Of a stretch of 64,000 nt of DNA, positions 31,151 to 42,204 are shown piece after piece. Origin of the DNA: Tenodera sinensis (taxonomy: Eukaryota > Arthropoda > Insecta > Mantodea > Mantidae); the NCBI GenBank assembly GCA_030765045.1, contig CM060974.1:52398839-52462838 (forward strand), given 5' to 3'. The notes below the pieces were generated by a model that made no database searches, had not been told where the DNA came from, and was given only the letters and a program-made list of their open reading frames with translations. Every line of letters starts with the position of its first letter. Position 1 is the stretch's first letter. Both the position numbers and the translations under genes were made by a program.

Positions 31151-32106
31151 CTTCTAGTATAATCATTTGAGATATTTCATGAATGTTATTTCAGTTTCTA
31201 ATAGTTGTATTTTTGACAAATGGGAAGCTGTTATATAGTTGTTCATTTCTGTTCATGTTGAGAAAATGGAATTTAAAAGACATCACATAGCAATTGGCTC
31301 TTAAAAAGATTTGGGTATCACTTAAGCTTAGCATATCCCCCTATATCAGTTGTTCCTACATATAAGGAAATATGTCATAAATCCATTTTTTCAAATGTTT
31401 ATCACAATTAACGTTAAATAGATAAAAGAATTTAGATTTATAAAAAGTTTCCATAAGCATGAGTAGAGAAAATCATGTGAGTGCAATACGTCACATTCTT
31501 TTTAATTCCACCAGTGAAGAGGTACAACAATACCAAACTACTTTTAGACATAGTGTTCTGTTTTCAAGCTTAACTTTCTCCAATGAAGTGGCATATTATT
31601 GGCTCCTCAAAGAAAGAATTTTAAGCTATACTGCTCCCAAGATTTTTCATATCTGTTGTTTCTCATATTTCTGGTCTTGGTATATCCTTTCTATTCCTTA
31701 CTACTTTCCCATTTCTTTCCTCTAGTTTCCATACATCTTCATTCATATCCTGTTTAGGTTTTTCCTATCACATTTCACACCACTTATTTTGTGTTGGTTT
31801 ATACACAATCTTATGTCCTCGGTTCCTCTTTTTGTGCATCTTTTCTAATATTTCATAATGCCTTCTGTTACTGTCTTACTCCTATCTGTTCATCCCTCTA
31901 CTTCTGATGCCGAGTTTGTTAATCCTAGTACTTTGTTGCAAAACAATCTAGAGGCTCTCTTCTGTTTGCTTCTGTTATCTCCCAAATTTTTATTACATTT
32001 GTCATTCTAGATTCCACTAGTAGTTAAAAAATTACAATTTATTGTCATCTGGTAATTTCAACTTAAATATTCTTAACCCCATCCTAACTGCCATCCCTTT
32101 TGCTAG
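31151..32106. other. no confidently recognised feature
   Basis: AT-rich. A plus frame at 31459-31725 has no domain. Minus-strand pieces near 31750-32000 are charged and may be LINE debris. Confidence 0.45.
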
Positions 32107-32945
32107 TGCTTCTTACTTTCTCTACTACATATAGTAAAGTAGAGGAAGTATTGTATTCCACCCAAAAATTCAATGTCGAGATTTCACCGGAAATATATGT
32201 TTTGAGGCCCCTGAATGCATAAAAAGCATTCTTAGGAAAAGGTCTGCGTGTGTCAGTCTGTGGACAGTGTACCTCAAAAACGAAAAGTTGGTTAAAAATC
32301 AAATTTGGTATTTAAGTTTAATGTCCTCAAAGGATGTGACACGAAGATAATTCTTCCACCTAAACTACCCTTTACATGGAAAATTTTTCAATTATTTTGA
32401 TTTTCTTGAAAATGGCTGTAACAATTTTGATTAAAATGTCATTGATATGGTTCAATTGTGTATTCCACTGTATTGAACTGAATGAATAAATAAAAAAATA
32501 AAATTTGTCTGAGATAGTTTTATGACAAATGAAATGTATATCTTTCTGTCTATAGCCCATGCAGTCCTATTTATGCTGGATGATTTTTGCATCACTGGTA
32601 AACTGTAAGAGATAGACCAAATCTTATCATAAAACAAATTTAGATCTTGCTAAAATACACCATTTAGGTCTAAATAAATTTTTTTGTAGAGTGGACCATT
32701 TTGGAGATATTGCATGTTATTTGTGTGAGTTTTGAAGAACTTTTATTATTGTCAAATGGAACATTGTTAATAATTTTTTAATATGTTAACTGTGCAAAAA
32801 GAGTGGAATTTGAAATCTTTAAAAGATTTGATTATCGCTCAAAGCCTACCATATTCCCATATTCTCCTTGTATCTACAAGAAGATAAACAGTAAGTTAAT
32901 TTCTGCAAATGTTTGTCAACTAACACGAAGAAGATATAGTAATTA
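32107..32945 (-). mobile_element. repeat family F, copy 2
   Basis: Reverse-complement counterpart of 11958-12834: TTACTTTCTCTACTACATAT at its 3' edge, the ATTTCACCGGAAATATATG block and the CAGTCTGTGGACAGTGTACC block. The far end near 32945 is less clear and lacks the short inverted repeat. Confidence 0.6.
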
Positions 32946-33249
32946 GAGTTCGTAAGCACAGTTAGTGAAACTCATTGTGTAGAACACATCACAGTTTTAC
33001 TGCATATGTCCCATACACCAATGCTGCTCAATTCTATTTGCAAGTAATTAAACTCTTTCACTACCTCCAATCTCTTATTGCTTAAATGCTATTGCTCATC
33101 TTTCCTAATTTTTTATGTTTTTGAATACTACTATATTTTATTTCTCTGCATTTATTGTTATTTGCCATGCTATGCAAAATTTATGCTGTTCATGGTTTTT
33201 TGTAAACCTGTTACTGTGTTTGTCCCCACCACTGTATCATCTGCATTTA
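32946..33249. other. no recognised feature
   Basis: AT-rich spacer between family F and the Tc1-like element. Confidence 0.5.
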
Positions 33250-34021
33250 CACTACCAGTTAAAAGTTTTTGAACACTCCTTAATATCAGGATTTATTGAA
33301 ATTATGTTCTCTTTCATGGATATCAGTTCAATGATATAAAACATAGTCACTATATTGTAGAGTTCACTGTTTTCAAAGTAACCTCCTTAGGCTTTGATCA
33401 CTGCTTTGCACATCTGGGCATCATTGCTATCAAGTCTCTTGATGTTCCTTCAGATATTTCTTTCCATACCATTTTTAAATGGCCCAAGTTCATTTAAATT
33501 ACTCACATGTCTTTCTGATCTGTGTCCAAATGATCCCAAATAATTTTGATGGGCTGCAATTGGGGTTTTGAGGAGCTCATATCATGTTTTTCAGTTCTTC
33601 CCTCTTTTCTAATTGTTCCAAATACTTTCTGCATAGCAAAGATGAATGTTTGGGATCGTTATCCTTGTTGCAGTTTGACCATTGTCAATTAAACACAATC
33701 CAGAACGTTTTGTGTGGGGCTGCAGAATGGTGTTGCTCTTTTTTCATTATTCCCTCTATGTTTACATTCTCATATTGCCTACAAAACTACTCCAGATCAT
33801 CACTGAACCACCTCCATCTTCACTATCGGGGATATGCACTGAGATTTCATGTGTTCTCCTTTCATATGTTTGACAAACCTGCAACGTTTCGTGCCAGAGT
33901 TCAAAGTGCGATTTGTCAATAAATAACACTTCTGCCACTGATCAGCAGTCCACTTCACATGATTTTTGCCCACGGATTGGGAGTTCTCAGTAATGGTTTC
34001 TTAGCAGCAATACATCCCTTT

Positions 34022-34425
34022 AAGTGGACAAGGTAGTCTGAACATACAGATATTACACCTTAATGAATTAAAGTATCACTGCTGTTAAAGTTCTCACTGA
34101 TTTTTCCTGAAATTGATATGAATTATTCCATAAATCATGGAAGTTATTTCAAGTGGTTATTTGTATTGTTAACTTACCTGATTGAGTCCTAAAATTATTT
34201 CATCAAGCAGAAAAATAAGCTTTACTCTTAAAACATGTGAAATCATGAACCTTTTCCTCAGAAATTATGAGAGATAAAAAGCTAAAATTTTCAGTACGTG
34301 CACTTAACATATATTTGAACTTTCTGAACCACAATAATAATAAGAATAATAACAATAACAATGATAATGATAAAAACAACAATAACAAGGAGAAGAACAA
34401 GAACAACAACAACAACAACAACAAC

Positions 34426-34456
<31 letters not shown>

Positions 34457-35052
34457 GTCATAATAAGAGTAATAATATATAATAGTAATATAATAATGAT
34501 GATAATAATGATAGTGATAATAATGATGATAATAATAATAGTAATGATAATACTGATAATGATAATAATGATAATTATAATGATAATAGTAACAACAACA
34601 ACAATAATAATAATAATAATCATCATCCTACTGGTAGCGGTGGCGGTGGTGGCGGCGGCGGGGGTGGTAGTAGTAGTAATGATGATAATAATTTGATAAT
34701 ATGCATTCTGTCTCAAAATTTGTAGTAAGCTGATATAGATAAATAATTGAGGTTCAGCTTAATATACTAAGAACAGGCATGCAAAAGTGTAATTCTGTAT
34801 TGGAAATAGTGTCAGATAAAAAGACACATGTATTCACCTGTTTTAAGAGTACATTTTATTATTTTTCTGCTAGATGAAATAATTTTTATGGACTCTGCCA
34901 CATAAGCCATCAATGCAAATAACCACTTGAAATAATTGTCATCATTCATGAAATTGAAAAAACATTCAAGAAATGCCATTGGAACTTTAATAGCAATAGT
35001 AGTTCAACTCACTATAGTGTAATTTCTGTATGTTCAGACTACCTTGTACCCT
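34022..35052. repeat. inverted duplication inside the Tc1-like element
   Basis: AAGGTAGTCTGAACATACAG and the following 150 bases (34022-34180) recur in reverse at 34900-35052 with moderate drift, ending TTATTTCAAGTGGTTATTTG. They enclose about 700 bases that include the microsatellite. Confidence 0.6.
34333..34690 (+). repeat. AAT/AAC/GAT microsatellite with a GGC/GGT core
   Basis: AAT and AAC triplets run to about 34620, then a short GGT/GGC stretch (34637-34674), then AGT and GAT. Triplet phase gives long spurious Asn-, Ile- and Leu-rich frames on both strands. Confidence 0.9.
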
Positions 35053-35866
35053 TAAGCCAGCATCCAGAAGCCTTCTTTTTACTGTCACACTCACAGGTTC
35101 ATTCTTCAACTGGTTGATTTCGCTGCCATTATGGGTACAGTTTTGAAGTGCTCACGTTTTCTACTTCTATTTGTCTTCAGATTTCGAAGTAACTTTAGGC
35201 CTTCCCTTGCGATCACCTTCTTGTTAGTATTTGTATGAAAATATCTTGCCACAGTATAATGGACACTTCCCGAGGAAACAGCTATTGTTTCACTATTTCA
35301 TGCTAGATATAACCTGCTTTGCATAAACTAACTATAGCTGCATGTTTTTCTGTTGAAAGCTCACTGCTTTTACTCATTTTAACTTCGAAACTACACACAC
35401 CACAATGTCAATGTTGTCCTTGCTGATGACCTAACTTACTTCTGACTGCCTAAACAGCATTTGTTAGCTTACATGAATGACATTTGGTGCATTAAACAAC
35501 TCTGCTGTATTCATAACAAAACTTTTGGGAAAGTGTCCCTATAAGGGGCATCAAGCTTTGACTTCAAAATATACTTCTTTCAGGAAATGAGGGTAGCATA
35601 ATGAAATGGATTAATGTTTCTATGGGTTCCTTTGTTAAATATCTAAATTTAACTTTGAATGATGTCATAATACCTATCTCAGGGAACCAAGGGTGTTTCA
35701 AAAACTTTTGAGTGTAGTGTGGTTAACCAGCTTTGTTCATTATAGTGGAGTAATACATATTATTTTGTGCTATTTTCTAAGTATAGGTTGCGCGTTTGTT
35801 CTTGACGAATGACCTTGAACAGAAATCCAGTGAGTAGGCCTACCCTTAATAAACAGGTCAGCAAAT

Positions 35867-36107
35867 TTAATTTAAAAGGTGAGTTAATTAATAACACTGA
35901 ACAACACTTACAACATATTTTTCCGGTACGCGTTTCAAAGGTTAACTTTCCTCCATTATCAGCCGGACAATAATGGAGGAAAGTTAACCTTCGAAACGCG
36001 TCCCGGAAAAATATGTTGTAAGTGTTGTTCAGTGTTATTAATTAACTCACCTTTTAAATTAAATTAATTACAACAACACTGTTTTCAAACTTCTATGAAA
36101 GGAAGAT
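35867..36107. mobile_element. 241-base palindromic PLE-terminal / retrozyme-like insertion
   Basis: Exact 12-base direct repeats AGGTCAGCAAAT (35855-35866 and 36108-36119) flank it. Most of it is one near-perfect palindrome with arms of about 90 bases meeting at CCATTATCAGCCGGACAATA. Each arm ends in CGAAACGCGT-type sequence typical of Penelope terminal repeats, and the minus strand of the left arm has a nearly complete hammerhead core (separate entry). No coding sequence. It looks like a Penelope-like or retrozyme insertion consisting of terminal sequence only. Confidence 0.7.
35923..35966 (-). ncRNA. minimal hammerhead-ribozyme-like motif
   Basis: Minus strand, in order: CCGG (helix I), CTGATAA (core; consensus CTGATGA), T, GGAGG...CCTTT (helix II, with G-U pairs), GAAAC, GC, GTA (cleavage triplet of GUH type) and CCGG (helix I partner). 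All core elements except G8 are in place and helix III is reduced to a pair or two. Known Penelope and retrozyme hammerheads are of this minimal kind and cut best as dimers. The A at position 8 would impair or abolish cutting. On the opposite arm the plus-strand version keeps helix II and GAAACGCGTC but has ACAATAA as its core. Confidence 0.6.
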
Positions 36108-36119
36108 AGGTCAGCAAAT

Positions 36120-36574
36120 GTTTATGCTACAATAACAGACACCTCTGTTTTCCTCTGTCGCGCTTGTGTATACAGTCGACTGCAAAAGTTTTGTGCGGTA
36201 CAGATGTATGCATGCAACGAAAATAACAGTAATTCAGACGAGGAAGAAGACGAGGGAGAAATGTCGGGAATAGAAGAAATGCAATAAAGTTAAGTGGAAA
36301 CAGTTATAGAGGTATAGTGTATAATACGTGTGGCTGATATTACTGGAAGTGTGATAAATTGATTTGTAGTGTTGTACTACTTCAGCTCAGAAGCATTTGT
36401 GTCATCTCACTGCAGACTGTACCTCCTCTCTTTTGATGCCAACGTTCCCGCAAAAGCTGAGTAAGTGACTCGCATTCAACCTTGCATATAAAATTTTCAT
36501 TCGTCAAGAAGTAACGTGCGACCTGTAAATGGTATTGAGCTTAAATCTATGCCTTTGTTTTCGTATATAATAAA
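36120..36574. other. spacer; possible transposase C-terminal scrap
   Basis: A + strand frame near 36200-36286 reads NNSNSDEEEDEGEMSGIEEM then stop, an acidic ending seen in some DDE transposases. It is too short to assign. Nothing else is recognised. Confidence 0.3.
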
Positions 36575-36960
36575 ATTTTACACCTTAATAAATTCCTTTA
36601 ATCATCTTTACGAATCCTCTTGTCTACCCTTTCTCCATATAATTTCAACATTAATGCTTCTCTGTGTGTACTATAAAAGGCTTTCTAAACATTCATTAAA
36701 ACCTATGTATTCTTGCTCCCTTTTTAGCACTATCATTTGAATCATGGATATGCTAGTTGTTCTCCCATACCTGAGGCCTGCCTGATATTCTTCTAAATCT
36801 GCCCCCTTTGCTAATACCTCTGCTGTTATTCCTGTGTGTACGCAGGGAAGTAAAAGTAGTCCAGTGTTTTGTTTAGAGTACTTGACAGCATAACCAAATC
36901 CTTGTATGTGTATAGTCAACCACCTTGCTGTGTCTTGTAGGCATTGACTGATACAGTGAG
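36575..36960 (-). mobile_element. LINE reverse transcriptase fragment
   Basis: The minus frame gives AEVLAKGADLEEYQAGLRYG and RTTSISMIQMIVLKREQEYI, then after a frame change AFYSTHREALMLKLYGERV. These correspond to RT blocks 2a to 3/A (EEYQAGFR..RST and the first catalytic-Asp region). It is of a different family from LINE-X, closer to the + strand fragment at 57396. Confidence 0.6.
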
Positions 36961-38196
36961 ACATTTATTTCTTCATCTTTGCCAGGCAGGGCAGGACATA
37001 GATTGCAGTGCTGGGCTGTATGCTGGAGATGTTAACGAAACAAAGCATAATCCTGGGTTGACCGTCATTTGTGGCTCTTTTTGTCTTGTCCCAGTACTTT
37101 GTAATATAATGCAATATATCAGTAATTCTTAGAATGTCACACCTTTTGATATTATATTTACAAATATAAATGCTACTTTGTGAGCAGTACTGAATGTTGT
37201 GGAATTTCTGAACGCCTTAAGGAGAAGTGGTATTGAATTCAAAACAGAAAAGTCAAATGGATATCAACTTATTATGTGTGTCTAATGCTTGGAGTTGAAT
37301 AATAAATTGTTCTTCTCTTTGCTTCTCAGTAGTTTTAGACTAGATTTTTTGACAGGAAATTTTCACTTGTAGCCAGTCATTATTCTCTACAAAACGTGCT
37401 GCTGTAGTACTAGCACTCTCTATTGTTTTTGTTGTGGCCTTTTCCAAAAATGTCTGGTAAAAATATATTCTAACAGAAATGCCTCAGAGGCATAACTTAA
37501 AAATGAAATTCAGATAAATTCCAAACTTAGTGTTAAGTTTCAGGATGTTTGAACGATTTACATAAAGATTTAGAAGAAAATCTGGCACCTCTTCTTTGCA
37601 TAAAAATGTTTTCTTACTTTTGTTATTTGTATTTCTCTGGACAGTATTGGTTTCAATATTTTATGTTAAGTATATTTTCATGACAAATAATATAATTTAT
37701 ATTTGTATTTTGTCTGAAAAATTTTGGAGCACCCTTCACTTTGAATAAGCAAAGTACTGCATTGCTTTTAAGCTGTAAGACAAAAAGGGTTACTGAATGT
37801 GAATTATTACAAAACCGGCAACTTGTGAAATAGATTTTGGTTGTATTAATTATTTTTAAGATTTTATTTTTCTTCTGTGGATTTGAAATTCATGTAGTGC
37901 ATAAATTTTAGAAGTGTTTTTTTTTTGTTATCGGTTTGTTTTTTGTAGTGTCATAGAAACATAACATGAGAAGCTTTCAATCCAAGGATTTCATTTGAAT
38001 GTATGTAATTAACATGTGAATTGATAAAGTTAGTTCAGTTGTACTGAAGAACATGGTTGCTTTGCATAGTAATTTACAATAATAGTTGTTGCTTATTGCT
38101 GACTATGTACCTATTATTAATAAACAGATATTGCATTTTCAGATTATATCATTTAATTATTGTACTTAGGTAATGTCAAATCCTCCAACATTTCAG
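36961..38196. other. no recognised feature (3' end of intron 2)
   Basis: AT-rich intron sequence up to the acceptor AACATTTCAG at 38196. No element recognised. Confidence 0.55.
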
Positions 38197-38944
38197 GTTA
38201 TGTACAGAAGGAATTTCCAGTGTTATCACTGGTAGATCACCATTGATTGCTGCTGAAGTTTCAGGAAGAGAGACCAGCTTCTATCCTGAATATGAATGTC
38301 GTAAAAGTGTTCTCATCAAAATGCCAACTGCAGAAGATGTTCTCTCAGAACAATCCGGTAAATGTAGTGAGGGAGAGGAAATGTGCATAAGGCCTTTACA
38401 CTTGAAACAAAAGAATTTGATTCATAGGATCGCAAGACCACACATGTGTAAATTCTGTGATAAGAACTTTACTCGGTTGTCACATTTGAAAAGACATTAC
38501 TTAGTTCATGAAGGTAAGAAGCCACACCCATGTAAAACTTGTGATAAGAGCTTTTCTCAGTCGTCATATTTGAAAAAACATTACTTGTTTCATGAAGGTA
38601 AGAAGCCACACCAATGTAAACTTTGTGATAAGAGCTTTACTCAAACATCAGATTTAAATAGACATAATTTGAGTCATGAGGGTAAGAAGCAATACCAATG
38701 TAAAATTTGTGATAAGGGCTTTATTCGGTTGTCAAATCTGAAAAGACATTATTTAATTCATGAAGGTAAGAGGCTATACCAGTGTAAAACTTGTGATAAG
38801 AGCTTTACTCGGTCATCAAGTTTGAACGTACATAATTTAATTCATGATGGTAAGAAACCATACCAGTGTAAAACTTGTGATAAGAGGTGTACCCGATCAT
38901 CAGATTTGAAAAGACATTGTTTAATTCATGAGAGTAAGAAGTAG
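38197..38944 (+). CDS. C2H2 zinc-finger gene, last coding exon with six fingers
   Basis: The acceptor AACATTTCAG opens the exon. Using the phase left by the 25368 exon, the frame reads LCTEGISSVITGRSPL and on to a TAG stop at 38942. Residues 247-407 of the 411-residue protein are six C-x2-C-x12-H-x3-H fingers at an exact 28-residue spacing, the first being CKFCDKNFTRLSHLKRHYLV. All zinc ligands are intact. Linkers are of the EGKKPHQ type rather than TGEKP. The fingers are much alike, implying recent internal duplication. The protein should be a nuclear, sequence-specific DNA-binding factor, target unknown. No upstream ATG inside this exon is needed. It is the only plausible host gene in the window. 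Confidence 0.9.
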
Positions 38945-39039
38945 CGTTGGATGAAGCACATTACTTTGCTAGTACTAGTTTCTCTCAGCAGTCTGAGAAG
39001 ACATGTGAAGAAGGCATTTCCAGTTCCACCCGAGGTGGT

Positions 39040-39130
39040 GGTTGTGGTTTTTTGTTGTATAGTGTGGGGGTAGCATGTCTGCATCTTGTTCAAGAGGTCC
39101 GGAGTTTGAATCTGTGTTTGTTACCTGTAT
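39040..39130 (+). mobile_element. possible tRNA-like SINE scrap downstream of the finger exon
   Basis: GTGTGGGGGTAGCATGTCTG and GTCCGGAGTTTGAATC look like decayed box A and box B of a tRNA-derived SINE. It ends just before the mariner element. No second copy is seen, so this is tentative. Confidence 0.3.
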
Positions 39131-39134
39131 ACTA

Positions 39135-40086
39135 CAAGGATTGGAACTTTAATAGTGGCAACATTGCTGCAAAGTCGCTATGAAATGGAACCTAAATTGT
39201 CAGTGATGGGGCCCTAATGACCTAGTTGTCGACAGGTCCTTAAACAACATGCACTTGACAGTGATAGCATGTTGGTTACATACCTACCTTACCTCTGAGC
39301 AACTGGACACTCCCTTCCCACAACACGTGCATGTGCACTGACAAGAGAAATAGAGTTTCATGTGAGCTTGCAGTCCATTGTTGTCACAATGTTTTCAAAA
39401 CAAGAACAATGGAGTTGGATAAAGATTGAATATGCCAGAGGTTGTACAACACAACAGTGTCATCAGTCTTCAAGAGCTTGCAGGGAATTTGCATTACCAT
39501 ACAGAGATGGTGCGTAAAAGCCTTCAACAAAGTACACCAAAATGTGGCAGACATGCCTCAGCCAGGTCTCCTAGCATCAGTGAAGATGTGCATGCTCTAG
39601 CAGCATTACTGGACAATGATCAACGTCATTGAATTGATGAGCTCACCCAAGAAACCGTAGTAGTGCATACGACTGTGCTTCACATTCTGAAGGAATGCCT
39701 GGGCATGAGAAAAATTGCATCACAATGGGTTCTGCATGTGATGGAAATACAGAAATGATTATGATATGACATTGCTTGGACACATGCAACGCAAGCTGTG
39801 GGTGATTTATTTCGTCGATGGGTCTGAGAAGTGCTTTACCATCCAGAAGGAACCTGTTCGTGGCATTCCCTTCAGAAATGTTCCAGAGATTCATCAGGCA
39901 ATAGACCACTCCATTCAAACTATCAGAACCAGCACTGCTAAGGGTATTCTATGACTTCCATGCTGCAGATTATGGGTTGTAAACAATCCTGACAACTATT
40001 CTGAAGGACAGTAAAGCTTGATAACATTTGTCTCTTTTATATCACTTGTGAATAAGTAATTGCCACTATTAAAGTTCCAAGCCTCA
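39135..40086 (+). mobile_element. mariner element with internal deletion
   Basis: Inverted ends AGGATTGGAACTTTAATAGT (39138) and, reversed, AGGCTTGGAACTTTAATAGT are flanked by TA on both sides (39133, 40087). The remaining transposase reads SKQEQWSWIKIEYARG (N-terminal DNA-binding part), SISEDVHALAALLDNDQRH and GMRKIASQWVLH. It then jumps to VRGIPFRNVPEIHQAIDHSI near the C-terminus. The whole catalytic DD34D region is missing and frames are broken. At 952 bases it is shorter than the usual 1.3 kb. Relics of the same subfamily lie at 24656 and 61890. Confidence 0.8.
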
Positions 40087-40449
40087 TATATTATAAAATT
40101 ATTAGTAAAGCGAAACATACTTAGATGATTATTTGAGGCTGTAAATAAATATAAATTAATTACACAGTATTGAAGTAACAGGATGCAATCGTAAAGTTGC
40201 CTCAGAGTCAGATGCTATTTAAATACATAATTACATAACTAAAATTTTGCTGCAAAACCAGAGTGATGAGAGGAACGAGTATAGAAATATACCTTATTTT
40301 CCATATTCATTTCTCCTTTTCTATAGATGTTCAGGTTCAATTTACTTCATCCATGAAAATATTTGCATGCTGAGAATTCGTCAAATTCTTGAAACTATAT
40401 AATCATTTACAATACCTAATACAAAATTATACGCTAATCATATGTTACA
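40087..40449. other. no recognised feature
   Basis: AT-rich spacer without a recognised element. Confidence 0.5.
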
Positions 40450-40690
40450 GTTGTATCTATTATTATTCTTCCCTACATTTAATTCCTCCAGAGTATAAAA
40501 TGTATTTAGCATTAAATATTCCTTTATTGACCTTAGAGCTAATTCGGTATTGTCCATAACTTTTATCTCTTCAGGTAACTTACTATAAAGTTCTTTTCCC
40601 ATGTTTTTTACAGTGTTTGCTTAATGTATAATTAAGGATCTAAAGTACTCATCATTGTGCCTTGTCACACGTGTGGACCATAATTTTTTT
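40450..40690 (-). mobile_element. Jockey-type LINE C-terminal tail
   Basis: Minus-strand frame: ANTVKNMGKELYSKLPEEIK, then ELALRSIKEYLMLNTFYTLE. This is the conserved LINE ending (yN.LP..ik ... FYSLEEF). No other part of the element is attached. Confidence 0.65.
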
Positions 40691-40967
40691 TTCATATGTT
40701 AATGGGGGTCAGTGCTGTAATTAAGAGCCTCAATAACAAAAACAAAGCATATTGTGCAATTACTTTTAAAGTTCTATAATTAAATGGGCAATGTGCACAT
40801 TACATAGCTATTAACTAATATAAGATACTTAGTATGTTACTTTTTTTGTCTGGATGCATTTCTGAGATCAGCATCTTCATTCTCAACAGTTTCTCAACTG
40901 GCGATTGAAGAGGAAGCATTGTTGTGGTAAAAACTGTGCTGCTATCTTAGTTGCTGGCTATGTTGTT

Positions 40968-41510
40968 AGCTAATGCTGGATTTCTGACAATGAAGTCATT
41001 AATCCTCTTGCTCTCCAAAATTTTTCACTGATGATATTGAAGAGAGCAATAGCAACAATAGTAACCGCTTTTTAGAGAGCACCATATTTTTATGTTTTGG
41101 CGTTCACATCGCTCTCTCACAACCCCCAGAATGTCTGGAGGACCACACCTGTCGTTGGTTTACGGGTTTCACCGACCTGACCGGGAGAGTTATCAAAATA
41201 AATTCACCGACCATATCCTCTGATTACCAATCAGAGGATGTATTACATGCCATGACAGGTCAGCATGTTAGGGGTTAAGATTTTATAGAGAAATTAGAGA
41301 AATGGAGAGGTTGGAAAAATTAAGACTCCCTAGCCCTCAGAAACCCTAATAGCATCGGGGTCGGAAGAGAACAAGAGATGACCAAGGTAAGGTCAGATAG
41401 AAAAGTTACAGTGAGGAGCAAAACACCAGTAAGTGGAAGTAATGTTCTGCTCAGCTTGGGTACCTTGTGGTCGCTATTCACATATCCCCTAGACGGAGAC
41501 CCCTGAGTCT
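40968..41510 (-). mobile_element. composite retroposon R plus LINE-X 3' end, copy 3 (reverse)
   Basis: Read on the minus strand it repeats copies 1 and 2: CTCAGGGGTCTCCGTCTAGG at 41510, R, a switch at about 41035 and the LINE-X terminal block ending at about 40968. The junction is as in copy 1, including ATCAGTGAAAAATTTTGGAG. Confidence 0.75.
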
Positions 41511-41689
41511 TAAAATTGGGATTTAGGTTTTTGGAAAGGCACATACATAAACTATTACACAAATTATCATCGCTGATCCGAGACCTATGCTGATTTTTCA
41601 GCAACTTCATTATGCAGAACTCTTGAATATGTAGAACGCATGATTTATATATGAAACTATTTACTGGATATAAACTTCATTATGTCATC

Positions 41690-42180
41690 CACTTGTGGTA
41701 TATCAAAATTCATGCCTATGTGAACATTCTTCACAGCATGTATTTACCCCAAAATTATCAGTTCTGCTGTTTTTGCATGTTTTTGTAGTTTAAAATCCTG
41801 TTCGATGGTGTGCTGAGTTGACTACAAGTGATGGGCTATAGCTGATTTATCGATATGTTTGAATGTTGTTTTTGAGGTGCTCCTTCAGTCATGTTTTAAG
41901 ATTTCTTTTAGTTTGGCCGACGTATATTTTTGGGCAATCCTTGCATTTTATCGGATAAATGCCGGATTTTGAGTTTGTTGGTATTGTGCCCTTTAATGGG
42001 TGGTTTCTCAGGTAGCAAGGGGCTAGCTTAATGTTATGATTCTGGAACAGTTTCTGGAATTTGTTGTGCGACTTTGGGTAGAAGGTGAATTTGCTGTATG
42101 TAGGCTGTGGATTGGATCTGTTGTTCAGTGTTTTGATGTCCTTAATCTGTTTTTATCTTTCGTATTTTTTTAAAAGTCTC
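41690..42180 (-). mobile_element. Penelope-like element fragment with GIY-YIG domain (PLE2)
   Basis: The minus frame reads KFTFYPKSHNKFQKLFQNHN, then SGIYPIKCKDCPKIYVGQTK, which has the GIY and YVG motifs of the nuclease, and LKEHLKNNIQTYR with a stop inside. The C-terminal part follows in a broken frame. It is of a different lineage from PLE1. RT is missing. An inverted terminal piece with a hammerhead-like motif lies at its 5' side (42205). Confidence 0.75.
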
Positions 42181-42204
42181 AATTAAATCTGATTTTTCGA
42201 AAAA

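Larger units (their letters stand above)
33250..35719 (-). mobile_element. Tc1-like DNA transposon, interrupted and decayed
   Basis: Terminal inverted repeats CACTACCAGTTAAAAGTTTT (33250) and, reversed, CACTACACTCAAAAGTTTTT (35719) bound it. TA precedes the left end, and the right flank reads TG. Transposase is on the minus strand. The N-terminus starts at 35377 (MSKSSELSTEKHAAIVSLCK, helix-turn-helix part). The C-terminal half at 33960-33290 includes KDNDPKHSSLLCRKYLEQLE, containing the second catalytic Asp of Tc1 enzymes, and PQNPNCSPSKLFG where SPDLNPIE-type sequence is expected. Stops and frame changes are many. About 0.85 kb of foreign sequence separates the halves. Confidence 0.8.

Noticed and set aside
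34203..34716. Long Asn-, Ile-, Leu- and Thr-rich frames on both strands
   Set aside because: Triplet microsatellite; frames open on both strands with homopolymeric products.
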